Source of the DNA: Amoeboaphelidium occidentale
Taxonomy: Eukaryota > Aphelidiomycota > Aphelidea
Length of the DNA stretch: 49,881 bases
Reading direction: 5' to 3'
Assembly (NCBI GenBank): GCA_023515795.1
Contig: JALGPX010000019.1
Span: forward strand, 1-49,881
Part shown: positions 1 to 11,047 of the stretch, one piece after another
How positions within the stretch are numbered: position 1 is the first letter of the stretch
How the letters are laid out: every line of letters starts with the position of its first letter
Notes under the pieces: generated by a model
What the model saw: the letters and a program-made list of their open reading frames with translations, nothing else
The model's database searches: none
What the model was told of the DNA's origin: nothing
Position numbers and translations under genes: made by a program

Positions 1-513
1 ACATTGTGTCAAATCAGCTATCAGCGCCATCTAGGCCCGAAAGCCGTCATTTAGCTGCTTGACATCCAATCAGGCGATCAGAGATTATCTGGTCGACAAC
101 AGAGATCCAGTGAAAGATTGCAGAGAAAGGCAGAAAAACGAAAAGCAATGGACTGGACTAATGCAACTCTCATTTGCTATTCACGAAGAACTTGGGACAG
201 CAGTAACAAATATTCGTTTTTGTTCGTTCTATGAGGTGTGGTGGTAAAATCTACGCACAAATATGAACGTAAACTTTAAAGTAGGATAAGCTTCCGTTTT
301 GAAACCCTTTGTTAAAAGATACTTTTACGAAGTTTGAAATTCTCTGGTGTTTCAAGAAAGATATTTGCTGCCTTCGTACCTTCCACAGTCACTCGACCGT
401 CACAGATCGAAAAATCAACATATTTCGTTACAAGAAATTGTTTAACGTCTAGAGGTTATGAAATAACTTCCGCAAAGCATGAATTTTATTTTTGCCGCAG
501 AATGTGAAACATA
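1..513. other. Unresolved region downstream of SPT5, possible gene ends
   Basis: No gene can be called with confidence here. On the minus strand, positions about 448 down to 312 hold an open stretch of about 45 codons with ordinary composition (it includes DFSICDGRVTVEG) ending in TAA. An intron acceptor (CTCTAG) lies just upstream of it, so it could be an exon of a short gene 3' of SPT5. On the plus strand, positions 3-62 end an open frame rich in Ser, Pro and Arg, and 55-231 form an Arg/Lys-rich open frame after a possible acceptor (ATTTAG). The plus and minus readings compete, and the window edge hides upstream context. Low confidence for each. Confidence 0.25.
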
Positions 514-3373
514 TCATTCTGCCAGATATTTACATACGCTAGCAAGCGGCATGATCTTGAACTCCGAATTGCTGTCCAGTTTGACAATGGCTTCATCAGT
601 GTCTGCCTCCACACTGACCAGGTTTCCTATCATTCCGCGGTAATCAGTGTTGTCGATGATAATAATCTTTCCTTTTTGTGGAAGAACAGGCCGCAGATCA
701 CCTCTTGCATACTTGTGCTTTTTTGTATTAATGACAACAGTGGCTTCTTTCTCTGTAATTTCGCTTACACGACCAGTTTGCTTTGTGCTGGATACTGTCA
801 CTTCACAACCAACAAGAACCCATGATCCGTCACCCTGAACTCCTGCAGGTCCATTATCTTCAGTTGCTGGCATTTCAGCTCCACTCCGTCTGTCGCCATT
901 CATTGCATTGGCAAGAGTATTAGCTGCAGTAATACTTGAAGAACCATAATCAGCAGACGGAAGATTACTGCCTGTGGAACCTATGCCAGAAGATGCAGTG
1001 GCAGAATTCAGTGGTTCTTCACGGTATCTCGTCCCGAAAACTGCTGGTGTTTTTGCACCAACATCCCACGCAGGCGTTTTGGAGCCCATAGCATGATAAG
1101 GAGTCATGGAGCCCATTTGAGCAGGTGTTTTACCTCCATCAAACTGCGATGAGTTCCAACCCGAGGCAACAGGAGTTTCTCTTGGAACTTCGCTTTGTAA
1201 CATTATCTTTGCAGGATCAATATACACTGTTTTCGCGTTGGTATGTAATTCAACTCGTGCCCCCTTCTTGCTAATATCTCGTACAACCCCTTGATAACCC
1301 TTGTATGGCCCAGCTGTAATGATAACTGTTTTGTTCGTTAAATGCCTAAACTTGCTGAATTGAAAACCTGATACGGCTTTTAATGCATTTTGGGGAAGTA
1401 ACTGAGATGCAGATCCATTTGAGCGCAGAGATAAAACATGAGTTCGAACAACTATCAAACCGTTATTCTCGGCGTACTCTGGTACTTGTACAAAGGCATA
1501 GGATCTGAACAAGTGCACAATATTTCCCTGCTTTCCAGCACAAACTCCCGACGATATGTGGACAAGATCTCCATCCTTTATAGGGCGCTGCTTTTCATCA
1601 ACAGAAACGGAAACAGATGAGTCTAAAATGTTAGATCTTGAGACAGATAATATTACCCATTTTCTGTGTTATGTCGTTGATATTTACCACACTAACATTT
1701 CCTGTGAAATCCAAAAACTTCACTCTTGTCGCATCGATCAAATGGATAACAACACCAACTTTTGCGTTGCTGAGCATGCACAGCTCGTTGCTTTTTATGT
1801 CAGTTAACTGTGAACTATTTTGCTGTTGATTAAGTGCTGAAACATCCACCGAGGATGTATTGTTCTTTACAACATCTCTTACAAACACCGAAATCTGTTG
1901 CATAGACGTTGAAGAGAACATTGTAAGCACATCATCCTTGATTTGGGTTATCATGCCTTGTTCACCAATGTATCTACCTCTAACAACCCTCACAGAATCT
2001 CCAACCACTAAGAACAAACGCAGGAAACTACGATCAACGCTAACACCACGAAGACCTTCGTCTAAATCGACAATGATTCCATCCTTATCAGTAACAGATT
2101 TAACAACACCAACAGCGTTCATCAATTCGCCTCTTATAACAACCACTCGATCACCAGCCTCATATGGCGTTGGGCCATCAGCTACAGAAGCATCTTGAAT
2201 AGACAAGGCTGATAACTCTGCGGCATTAAACTTTGATAGTTCCTCTAAAGTAGGTTTTACACCAATATAGTCAATTGCATTGAGCCTTACAACTCTTTCT
2301 AAATAGCCATCATGATCAAATATATCGTTGCCGTACTGCCATCTGCTACCTCGCTTCATGAAAGTTTTGTCAGATGCATTTTTAGGTATTTCTTTAGGAT
2401 TAAACAACTTCTGAGGTGGCCTCTGCTTAATGGCTCTCTTTTTGCTTGCACCATTAAAAGCACCACTTTGTGATGCCGGCGCGTTGTAATCTAATCTTGG
2501 CACCAGCTTTATACGAACAGAATCGGCTGATGTTTCACTTAATTCTACAACCTGTCCAATATCGTTCTTGTACTTTCCTCTCTTCAATCTTACAAAAGAA
2601 CCGATTTGAATCTTTCTTCGTAGAGCTGCGCCAGAAGTTGCCGACGAAGATATCGTCAACACAGATGTCATTTCTTCTCTCGGAACTAAAGTAATTTTCT
2701 GTAAGTAAACATTATTAACTTTATCCAAAGCAAACAGAACATCGCTTTCACTTCTAGCCTCGATGTAAAGGTATCCCTTTAATGAATCCCTTGTGATGCA
2801 AGAAAACACTGGAAACTTCGCTCCCTTCTCTTTAAAAGATATGCTTTTTCTCAACAGACCTAAGCATATATCCCTCTCCTTCCCTTCGCGGCATTTAACC
2901 ATCCATAGCAAAGGATCAGAAGGTGTAGGCAGTAAATACTGCTGAACAGCTTCAGATTGAACATATTCTCCACCAGCTCCGTATGCGCCATCAGCGTAAG
3001 CCTGTCTTGAATACTTTTCTTTTAATCTACGCACATGCTCGTCAACGTCCTCATTCAAAGATGCCTCTTGCGCTCTTCTTCGATCGATTCTGGCGTAAAT
3101 TTCCTCCTGCATTTTACGTGCTTCCTCCTCTTCAGCATCCATTCGGCCTCTGCCTTTGTAATCCTCTTCTTCATCGGAATATTCTTCTTCGTCGTCACTG
3201 TCATCTACGGCAGCTTCTGCGTCAATGAAAGACGTCTTCTTTTGCTTCTTCTTCTTCCTGCTTCGATAATCCTCCTCTTCCTCTTCTTCATCTTCAGAAT
3301 ATTCAGTTTCGTCTTCGGAATATTCTTCGTCCTGCTCTTCTTCATCGATTTTCTTATCTTCCGGCTTTTCCAT
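514..3373 (-). CDS. SPT5: Transcription elongation factor SPT5
   Basis: Joining 514..1622 and 1657..3373 across a 34-nt intron (1623..1656) gives 941 aa, close to the family size. SPT5 binds RNA polymerase II with SPT4 and controls pausing, processivity and capping. Visible features, in order: a very acidic N-terminus (about residues 1-85), an NGN domain (about 145-240), several KOW segments (for example GSFVRLKRGKYKNDIGQVVE, GDSVRVVRGRYIGEQG, DLVHISSGVCAGKQG), and a C-terminal repeat region with GSMTP, GSKTPAWD and GAKTPAVF units, the TP sites that CDK9-type kinases use. A last KOW pair closes the protein (about 835-941). The start is the ATG before EKPEDKK; an upstream in-frame extension is possible. 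It is divergent with epsin across 144 bp. Confidence 0.96.
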
Positions 3374-3517
3374 TGTGTACGCTGGCGGTGGCTTGGAAGA
3401 AGAAATTTTTTGAAGGTGTTTGCCGTCACATTTTCGTTTCAGCTTGATCTTAATCAGCCACATCAGCTCCTTCTACAGCAGCAATACCATTAACAAAAGA
3501 AACAATTGCACTTTGAA

Positions 3518-5034
3518 ATGGACCAATTTGTAAAGAGTATCCCGTGGGATGTAAAGCATGCGATTAACAAAGTTAAAAATGTCGTTTTGAATTACACTGA
3601 AATGGAGAGCAAAGTTAGGGAAGCAACTAATAATGGTAAGTTGAACATGTCTTCGTCTAGCGAAAGGCGGAGACATGCGCATTGGCTCTGAGTCTTGTAC
3701 TATGGACTTTGACGTCCTACGAGCTCCGTATGAGTCAATGCTTTTGCTGATTATGGTCACCTAATCGCTTTTAGAGGCTTGGGGTGCTTCATCAACTTTA
3801 TTGCTGGAAATAGCAAGAGGCACAATGAACTACCAACATTTTAACGAGATTATGCCAATGATATACAAGAGATTTCAGGAGAACCAAAAGAATTGGCGTC
3901 AGATTTATAAAGTAATGATCATTCTGTTAAACGTATTGATGTTCACACCTATTGCGATGTAGACTCTTCAATTAGTTGAGTATTTGTTGAAAAATGGTTC
4001 TGAAAGAGTGTTGGATAACGTTAAAGATCATTTGTATGAAATAAGAACCCTGTCGTCTTATCAATTCGTTGATGAGAAGGGCAAAGATCAAGGAATTAAT
4101 GGTAGCTTTAACTTATGTGGTTTCTGATTAAAATTACTTAGTGAGACATCGTGCTAAAGAGATTATGGAGTTGATTGATGATCCTGTGAGATTAAGAGAT
4201 GAAAGAGAAAAGGCCCAGGCCAACAGGAACAAATACACCGGTGTTGCTGCAGAGGAAGTGAGATCAATTTCAAGCAACTCGTTTAATCAGTCATCTTTCT
4301 CTTCCAACAACTACAGATCAAGCGGTTCCGCTAACAATGAGTCTTTCAATTCCGCGAACAGCACATATGCTACTTCTCAGTCAGCAAACGTAGCAGCTTC
4401 TGTGCCTGCCGTAAAAATGGCAAACACAACTCCCGCCCCTGCCTCAGTTCCTGCCCCTCAGCCTCAACAAAAAGAGGCAAATCTTCTTGATTTGGATTTC
4501 AGTGCACCTGCTGCTCCAGCACAGTCATTCAATAATGCTGCTTCATCACAAGGCTGGGCTAATTTCGCTCAAGCAAGCCAGAACCCAGTACAACAGCAAA
4601 CTCCACAGCAGTCACAGTTTGGTGGATTTGTTTCTTCGCCTCCTCCTCTGGTTATGCAACAACAACCTCAACAATCTTTTGGAGGCTTCGTTTCATCACC
4701 TCCACCAGTAGTTCAACAGCAACAACAAAACGCTTTTGCAAACTTTGGAGCGTTCCAGCAGCCATCTCAGTCCTCATTTGTCTCCACACCTGTTGCTCAA
4801 CAAGCTAAACAAGATGATGGCTGGGCCAACTTTTCTTCTGCTCCTTCATTCACCGTTCAATCATCCATGCAACCCCAACAATTCCAGCAAGGTAACCAGA
4901 TCAAGAAAGATCCATGGGGAACCGATTTGGTCAATTTAGATGGTCTTGGAAAGTACGAAGCCCCTAAACAGAACACTGGACCATCATTGAGCCAGCTTTC
5001 TCGCCCAAATACAAACACGAATACTTTATTGTGA
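3518..5034 (+). CDS. Epsin, ENTH-domain endocytic adaptor
   Basis: Exons 3518..3635, 3775..3911, 3963..4101 and 4142..5034 give 428 aa. Epsins bind PtdIns(4,5)P2 through the ENTH domain, bend membrane and recruit clathrin and AP-2 at the plasma membrane. The ENTH domain fills residues 1 to about 145 (starts MDQFVKSIPWDVKHAINKVK; later LVEYLLKNGSERVLDN). The tail is Gln, Ser and Pro rich. It has a clathrin box (LLDLD), a DPW motif (KKDPWGTD) for AP-2, and repeated GGFVSSPPP and GWANF units. No clear ubiquitin-interacting motif was seen. The first intron (139 nt) is three to four times longer than others in this window. AATAAA lies about 30 nt after the stop. Confidence 0.95.
3636..3774 (+). 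other. Unusually long first intron of epsin
   Basis: This 139-nt GT-AG intron interrupts the ENTH domain. The other introns rebuilt in this window are 29-51 nt. It contains a perfect 7-bp inverted repeat (catgtct ... agacatg, 3646-3677), and two CTGA tetramers lie downstream. It could host a small RNA or a regulatory element, or may simply be long. No canonical C or H box was recognised. Confidence 0.6.
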
Positions 5035-5087
5035 GTTTGAACCTGTATTGAAAGTCCAAATCAATAAAACACCAAAAATTGAAAAGC

Positions 5088-6794
5088 CTATGCTTTTCCA
5101 TTTACAATCATGAGTTTCTTCACACAAGATTCTGCCTCGTTGAACATAGATTTATCCTTGTAATATCGGGCGAGATACATGTAAGCCTCTACAATGTCTT
5201 CTGTTGACAGGTGTGCACGGACACGGCCGCTTTCAGCACAAAGAAGAAACCAGTCTGCCGCACTATCTTTGTACCCGATCTTGGAGTATAATTTTGCAAA
5301 CTTGAACCACAATGTCGCATCTTGAGGCGCTATTTCTTCTTCTTGTAAGCCCATGCTATCTTTGTCCATAACAGGTTTCAAACTATCCAACATTTCGTTT
5401 CCCTCTTCAACCTTTGATGCATACGGTTGAATGGATAACGCAACGGCCCTCTTGTATGCTTTCAGCGCATCTTCATTGCGGTCGATATTTTCATAAAAAT
5501 AGGCTAGCGAAGTCCAAAGTCGTCCGTCAAAAGGCCGCAATTTAATAGCCTGTTGATAGTAATACATTGCGTAATGAGTTAAGGATAACATCTCGTATAC
5601 TTGACCTAACCCAAACCATGCACGATAATCCTCTTGACTGATTTCAAGAGCTCTACGGTAGCTTTCAATCGCTGCAGGAGAATTGCCCATTTCCAAATAT
5701 TCATGACCCATCAAAGTCCAAGCTGAAAGAAATTCCTTGTTTATAGACAAAGATCTCTTGAAGTGCTTAATAGCTTTTTCATGTTCACCACGTAATGAGT
5801 AATAGTTTCCAATTACACAACAAGTTTCAGGAGCATACTTGTCTACATTGATGCAATACTGTGCTAAATGACTAAGTCTTATCTTGTTTTCTTTAACAAA
5901 AAGAATATCAGAGTAATAAACTACGTAATCTAATTGAGACATATTGAACTCCGTAAAAAGTCGTTCAAATAGCAATTCAGCTTCATCATAATCCCGCTGA
6001 TGAAAACTGAACACGCCCTTTAGATAGATTAAATGATATTCTTCGATTTTAATTCCTTGAGTAGTAGTTTCGTCCCTGGTGAGTTTAACAAAAGCATCAT
6101 TTAGCGATTCGTAGTATCTTTCAAACACTTGCTTGGAATCATTTGAATGCAGCAACTCAGCTACGCCCAAACAAAGAAAATATGATACCATGAAATTATT
6201 CTTGTTACTACTGATGGATGCACAAAATTGCTCAAACTCAGTAAAATTATTGCCCAAACATCTTATCAGATCTTTCCACGCACAACAATTAAATGGAAAC
6301 ATTCGAATCGAGTCAAAAAGTATCTTCAGATTAAGAACCCAAAAAGATCAAGTAAAATTACCGCCCTGGCTTGGCTCCACCTTTTCGTTTTCATCAAAAA
6401 TATCGCATGCAAGTACAAGAGAAATGCATCTTTGGCTTTGACTGATTCGACTTCTTTCGTGACCTCATTTATGTCATGACCATTCAACTCAGCATACAGG
6501 TACATAGAATACAGCCTACTCATATAAGCGGACTTCCAAACGCTTACTTCAAAAATAAACTTTGCTTGTCCGTAGCTGCATGAAGCAGAGAAATAACTTT
6601 CTTGTATTGTCGCAAGTTGAAACAAGCCTTTGCTTCCTCGAATAATGGACTGTACTCGATGTTTACAGTCTCTGAGCGTCCAATGAAAGAAGAAAGCCTA
6701 AAATTTATGTTTCTCTAACAGGCTGTGTAGCTTACCAGGCAGCTGGATGGAAAAGACCCCTTTGTGAAAGTTCGAATTGGGCTTGCAACAACAT
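5088..6794 (-). CDS. CDC23: Anaphase-promoting complex subunit 8 (CDC23)
   Basis: Exons on the minus strand: 6794..6736, 6697..6548, 6515..6362 and 6323..5088, with introns of 38, 32 and 38 nt, giving 532 aa. APC8/CDC23 is a TPR scaffold subunit of the anaphase-promoting complex, the ubiquitin ligase that drives mitotic exit. The N-terminus carries the family pattern RGLFHPAAW, followed by LYSMYLYAEL. From about residue 270 there are tandem TPRs (YAPETCCVIGNYYSLRGEHE, AWTLMGHEYLEMGNSPAAIE, AWFGLGQVYEMLSLTHYAMY, LWTSLAYFYENIDRNEDALK), the hallmark of CDC23. The start ATG was chosen because it is the first in frame with the RGLFHPAAW exon. It is somewhat shorter than animal orthologues (about 600 aa), mainly at the N-terminus. 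Confidence 0.94.
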
Positions 6795-6868
6795 TGGAAA
6801 ACACGAAGAGTAACATTCGAACATGACATATTTATTGCTCCAGGTGCAAATTCTGGCTTAAAATGCGC

Positions 6869-9790
6869 TTACTTCTTTTGCTTGCGGTGAGACAGTTTGA
6901 GGAACGTAAATGCTAAGACATGCCATCCTGTAAATAATATCAACATGGCGACATACGTGCGACCTAGCCCATTTAGGCTGTATCCTTTAGGGATCGTTTC
7001 TGCAAGATCATCTTTAAACGCCCGCTTAGGGACTTCCGTGAGCCAGAAACTTTCAATGGCCCATCGAGCTGGTGATATCAACAAGAGATTCTCAATACCC
7101 TTTGTTGTTAACACGCCAGACAACAAAAGACCAAAAAGCAAAGAAATCCCGCAGCCAGCTAACGCAACTCTTTCTTTTCTCACGACAGCGGAGAGAAAAT
7201 ATCCCATAGCATACGAGTTGAGGTATAAGAGAAGGAATATAAGACCAATTTCAAATATTGAACTACGATACGGGTAAAACACGCTAAATCCTAAAGTAAA
7301 CAACGCACAAGCCAAGAAAATTCGTGGTATGTCTGCTAAAACTTTAGCGACATAATAAGCCAATGTCGACATTCCATTCGATGTTTCTCTCCAGAATACA
7401 ATTCTTTCGCTTCCAAAAGTATTTCCACCAGCAGAGATACCTGCAAACAATACTCCAAAGCAAATAAAAATGCCAGCGAATTGCATATCATCGTGAGGCC
7501 TCATACAGAAGGGTTGCAAATTGATAGGCGAGTTCGCGCATATTTCACGCGGTTGTCTTCCCCAATAATCAAAATTTTGGATAGCTACTGCAATTAACAT
7601 TCCACTCGCCAAATGAATGGACAAATCAACCATAAATCCAGTTGGAGTTTTGTAAATCTGAAGACATGCTCTTTTAAAGAGAAGAGAGAAGGCTTTCAAA
7701 AGACCCGGTGTTTGTCTTATTGGCTTAGAATTGCTATCCAAGCAGCAGCAACTCGAAATAAACGACTCTCTGAATTCTTGAAGAACATCGTTAACCCACC
7801 AAGCAATGCTGCCTCCGATAGAAATACAAGTGGTCTTTATGCTACTCCACGTCTGATTGACCTGTGAAGAGCCGGACGTCGTCGAGGCATCGTCCCTTGT
7901 GTCTGGAGTTCCAGGGATTATCCTTTCTTCATCTATAAACTCTGGATTCAAAAATGACTCATTAGGTAGAATTGGCGTCGACTTTGATAACCTCAGGTTT
8001 GAAGAAGCCTGTTTGAGAAGGGCAAGGGTGTCCTGTTTCTTATTGTAACTAGGAGGCATGAAGGAAGATCTGTCAGTGTTTGGGGGAGTTTTGATTATTG
8101 TTGAAGACCTGTTTGAATGAATTTTAACCAACATATTCAGTGGATCAATAGTTGAGCCTCGAAGTTGGATAGATCGTTTAACATCTGCTTGTCCTTGATA
8201 AAAAGCCTCTGCTTCATCCAAAAGAACTTGTCTTGACAATTCATCTTCGTCGACTATTGAATTTATGGCCTTAAATCCAGGCATTCCATCTCCATGTCGC
8301 AAAGAATGATAAGTTCTCAAAGGAGGCAAGCCTTGCTGCACATTAGACCAATAATCAGCCAAATCAGCAACTTTGAAATTGTCCGCCGCTTGAGATTGCA
8401 TCTTACCTGTCACGACGTCCATAATATGATCTGCCAAAGGACAGTCCTTTGGACAAGGAAAGCCAATTTTGCTGAAGTAGGACGAAGCACGATCTCTTGC
8501 TCCAAAGTAAATTGTTCGTCCTCCTTTACCCAAGAGTAGAATGTCGTCAAACATATTGAATGCAAGAACCGAAGGTGAGTGAATAACAGCAATGACGGAA
8601 ATTCCCTTTTTCTTCGCAACTGAACGCAGAATTCTGCAAATATCTCTTGAAGTGGTAGAATCTAACCCGGAAGTAGGTTCATCAAGAAACAGAACTGACG
8701 GATTAGAAACCATTTCCATACCAATATTCACTCGCTTTCTCTGGCCTCCGGATATTCCACGTTCTTCTGCATCACCAATTACTGTGTCAGTTACTTGACT
8801 GAGGCCAAGAAAAGTAATGGTATCGTTAACCATTTTCTTTATCTTATCATAACTCCATGATTTAGGCAGACGCATTCTTGCTGAATGCATAAGGACGTCG
8901 CGAACTGTTAATTCTCTGAGCATGACGTCTTCCTGAGGCACAAAACCGACTAGTTTTCTGTATTTTGACAAGTCCTCTTCCTTTCCGTCAATTATAATAG
9001 AACCTGTCGTTTTTGATGCTTTACCAGTAATTAAAGACAATAACGTGGATTTTCCACTACCGCTAGGCCCCATAATTGCAACTGTTCTTCCTGGTCTGAA
9101 TCTACCTGAAACCCCTTTCATAATTTCCAAGCCGCCAGGTAGAGTTAAGCCGATATCCTTGAAACTGATTTCAAATTTACGTTCGACCTGATAATCTTTG
9201 CTATCAGCTCCACTGGGATCATCATTGTGACTCTTCTCTGCTGTGTGCGCGTATTCAGTTTCAATTAGTCGCTCGTATATTTGATGCCTGTGTTTGAGAG
9301 CCTTCATGCGATCAATATAATTCTTTCTGTTGAAGAAGAATAGAACCAGTAGAAAGAAACCAAAGAATATGAAGAAGGTATATTGCTGAGGAGCTGATCC
9401 TGTTCCACGAGGACACGATCCCAACCAACATTTTCTTGGTTCAATAGTACCGATAGGACAAAAATGTCCGTCAGGGCATAGATCGATCTTTTTGGCATCC
9501 GCAGTACAATGATATCTTCTTGGACAAAACATTGGTTGCGATGTGTTTGTGGGACAGTAGAAACCAGGACCACATCGCGTTTCAGCTGCAGTAGGACCAA
9601 AGCAGAAATATCCAGCCCTACATTTCCAACTAGATCCAGGATTTATAGTAACTCGTTGTGTTGCCGCGTAGTAACAATCATCTTGATCCTCGAAACCAGG
9701 ACATTTAATGAAGTTTACATCAGAAGCAAATGCCGCGTTCTGTGATGGTTTTTGATATGTATCTTTAGATGGTAAGTACGTGAAATCCAT
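6869..9790 (-). CDS. ABCG-type half transporter with cysteine-rich N-terminal domain
   Basis: One uninterrupted reading frame of 973 aa. Residues about 30-130 are cysteine rich with short repeats (AGYFCFGP, GPGFYCPT, PDGHFCPIG). A first membrane segment follows (about 138-154). The nucleotide-binding domain has Walker A GPSGSGKST (about 241-249), signature ISGGQRKRV (about 346) and Walker B VLFLDEPTSGLD (about 367). A C-terminal ABC2 membrane domain (about 710-970) has about six helices. This resembles the ABCG group that includes plant ABCG24/28 and yeast Adp1, which export lipids or unknown substrates. The usual N-terminal signal peptide is not seen, although the cysteine domain should face outside. 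Only 100 bp separate its ATG from the RRP46 stop, so a missing first exon would have to be very small. Confidence 0.93.
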   Translation of the reverse strand: MDFTYLPSKDTYQKPSQNAAFASDVNFIKCPGFEDQDDCYYAATQRVTINPGSSWKCRAGYFCFGPTAAETRCGPGFYCPTNTSQPMFCPRRYHCTADAKKIDLCPDGHFCPIGTIEPRKCWLGSCPRGTGSAPQQYTFFIFFGFFLLVLFFFNRKNYIDRMKALKHRHQIYERLIETEYAHTAEKSHNDDPSGADSKDYQVERKFEISFKDIGLTLPGGLEIMKGVSGRFRPGRTVAIMGPSGSGKSTLLSLITGKASKTTGSIIIDGKEEDLSKYRKLVGFVPQEDVMLRELTVRDVLMHSARMRLPKSWSYDKIKKMVNDTITFLGLSQVTDTVIGDAEERGISGGQRKRVNIGMEMVSNPSVLFLDEPTSGLDSTTSRDICRILRSVAKKKGISVIAVIHSPSVLAFNMFDDILLLGKGGRTIYFGARDRASSYFSKIGFPCPKDCPLADHIMDVVTGKMQSQAADNFKVADLADYWSNVQQGLPPLRTYHSLRHGDGMPGFKAINSIVDEDELSRQVLLDEAEAFYQGQADVKRSIQLRGSTIDPLNMLVKIHSNRSSTIIKTPPNTDRSSFMPPSYNKKQDTLALLKQASSNLRLSKSTPILPNESFLNPEFIDEERIIPGTPDTRDDASTTSGSSQVNQTWSSIKTTCISIGGSIAWWVNDVLQEFRESFISSCCCLDSNSKPIRQTPGLLKAFSLLFKRACLQIYKTPTGFMVDLSIHLASGMLIAVAIQNFDYWGRQPREICANSPINLQPFCMRPHDDMQFAGIFICFGVLFAGISAGGNTFGSERIVFWRETSNGMSTLAYYVAKVLADIPRIFLACALFTLGFSVFYPYRSSIFEIGLIFLLLYLNSYAMGYFLSAVVRKERVALAGCGISLLFGLLLSGVLTTKGIENLLLISPARWAIESFWLTEVPKRAFKDDLAETIPKGYSLNGLGRTYVAMLILFTGWHVLAFTFLKLSHRKQKK

Positions 9791-9890
9791 ATATTATCCA
9801 GTTCTGGAAAACTTTTCACTATGAAGTCAAACTATGGGATTCTAGCTTCTATTGGTTACAATCACACTTTGGATCTTGAAGGCAGATCGA

Positions 9891-10618
9891 TCAGAATCTC
9901 GATGAAACCACGTTGGAGATCTTTGAATGCAACTGGCTTGCTGCTTCTGAACTCAATTCCAAAGCATACTCAAATTGTTCTTGCGTAAATTCCCCTGAAC
10001 ATTCCCACGAATAAGGAGATTCGTGTTCTTCTCTTTGTACAATTCCATTCTTTACCGTATGAACAAATAGAAACGAAGCATTCGCTATAGCTTCTTGCTT
10101 AGAATCAGGAAAGCTAACCACTTCATTTATACCATTCAACATGCACAATGATACTGCACATAACTGATTTCGTTGAGGAACACAACCATCCAGTAATGCC
10201 AAATATAACGCGTTAATGCAAGCTGCTAAGAGACTTCCATGGTTACTTAGAACTTGAAGTTTAACAACCAAGTTGCAATCCCTTAGCATATTTTCCATCA
10301 GAGTTTGTCGTAAAGTATAAGATATCAAATTTTGCCAATAAGATTCCTCAGGACCTACGATAATCAGACTAATAAGAATATTGCAGGAGTACCTGACTGC
10401 CTTCCGAATGGATAAAGAATGACATTAACAGTTAACGAGTTCTGATCTGCATGCGCTCCACTTAATGAACCATCGCGTTCTTGCACCGTGCACAAAACTC
10501 TAGTCTTATTTACACTGAATGATGCGGAGCCCTGAACTCCATCCACTAGTCCAATTTGTATAGTGATATTGAAGAGCGTTTTCTGATCATCTGCGTTGCC
10601 AACTTCAACAAGATCCAT
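9891..10618 (-). CDS. RRP46: RNA exosome core subunit RRP46/EXOSC5
   Basis: Exons 10618..10393 and 10354..9891 around a 38-nt intron give 229 aa, close to human EXOSC5 (235). It is an RNase PH-fold subunit of the hexameric exosome ring that threads RNA to RRP44 in nucleus and cytoplasm. Recognisable stretches are [40 protein letters not shown] and [20 protein letters not shown]. These match the EXOSC5 pattern of a QV.S..GSLLA core followed by DAGVPM. The family is catalytically inactive in eukaryotes. It is divergent with the LIM gene: the two ATGs lie only 37 bp apart. Confidence 0.92.
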
Positions 10619-10655
10619 GTGAGCGATTTTTGATCAGCAAGAAAACGAATAGATC

Positions 10656-11004
10656 ATGCCAAAGTGTCCAACTTGTACAAAAGAAGGTTACATTCTATCT
10701 TATCTTTGATATCATTTACATTAAAGTTTACTTTGCTGAAAAGGTTACTGCTCTGGGAAAGGACTGGCACCGTGCGTGCCTCAAATGTAATCAATGTGGC
10801 AAAGCTCTAACACCGGGTTCATTCAATGAGGTTTCATGAGACAATTCATCTTTATTCTAACAGTATGTGTAGAAAGATGGCAAAGGATACTGTGCTAAGC
10901 CATGTTATCAAGCTCTGTTCGGGCCAAAAGGATATGGATTTGGAGGTGCGACCGAAAGCTTTAAATCTTACGGCGGAGATGGATCTGCTAAACCAAAGAA
11001 ATAA
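10656..11004 (+). CDS. Small single-LIM-domain protein (CRIP-like)
   Basis: Exons 10656..10686, 10727..10830 and 10873..11004 give 88 aa. The single LIM domain (two zinc modules) is complete: CPTC, then [10 protein letters not shown], then [15 protein letters not shown], followed by a Gly-rich tail ending AKPKK. That order and the [10 protein letters not shown] tail match CRIP/CRP proteins, small cytosolic or nuclear adaptors linked to actin and transcription. The second intron must use the later acceptor (10872): the earlier one at 10863 brings an in-frame TAG. Donors are GTTACA and GTTTCA, not GTAAGT. It shares a very short divergent promoter with RRP46. Confidence 0.9.
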
Positions 11005-11047
11005 ACTTGTCTTTTCGTTAAAGGTCTTGTTCCATTGTTTCTTTACC

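Noticed and set aside
10861-10872. Earlier acceptor (10863) for LIM intron 2
   Set aside because: Using it leaves an in-frame TAG; the next AG (10872) restores the LIM domain.
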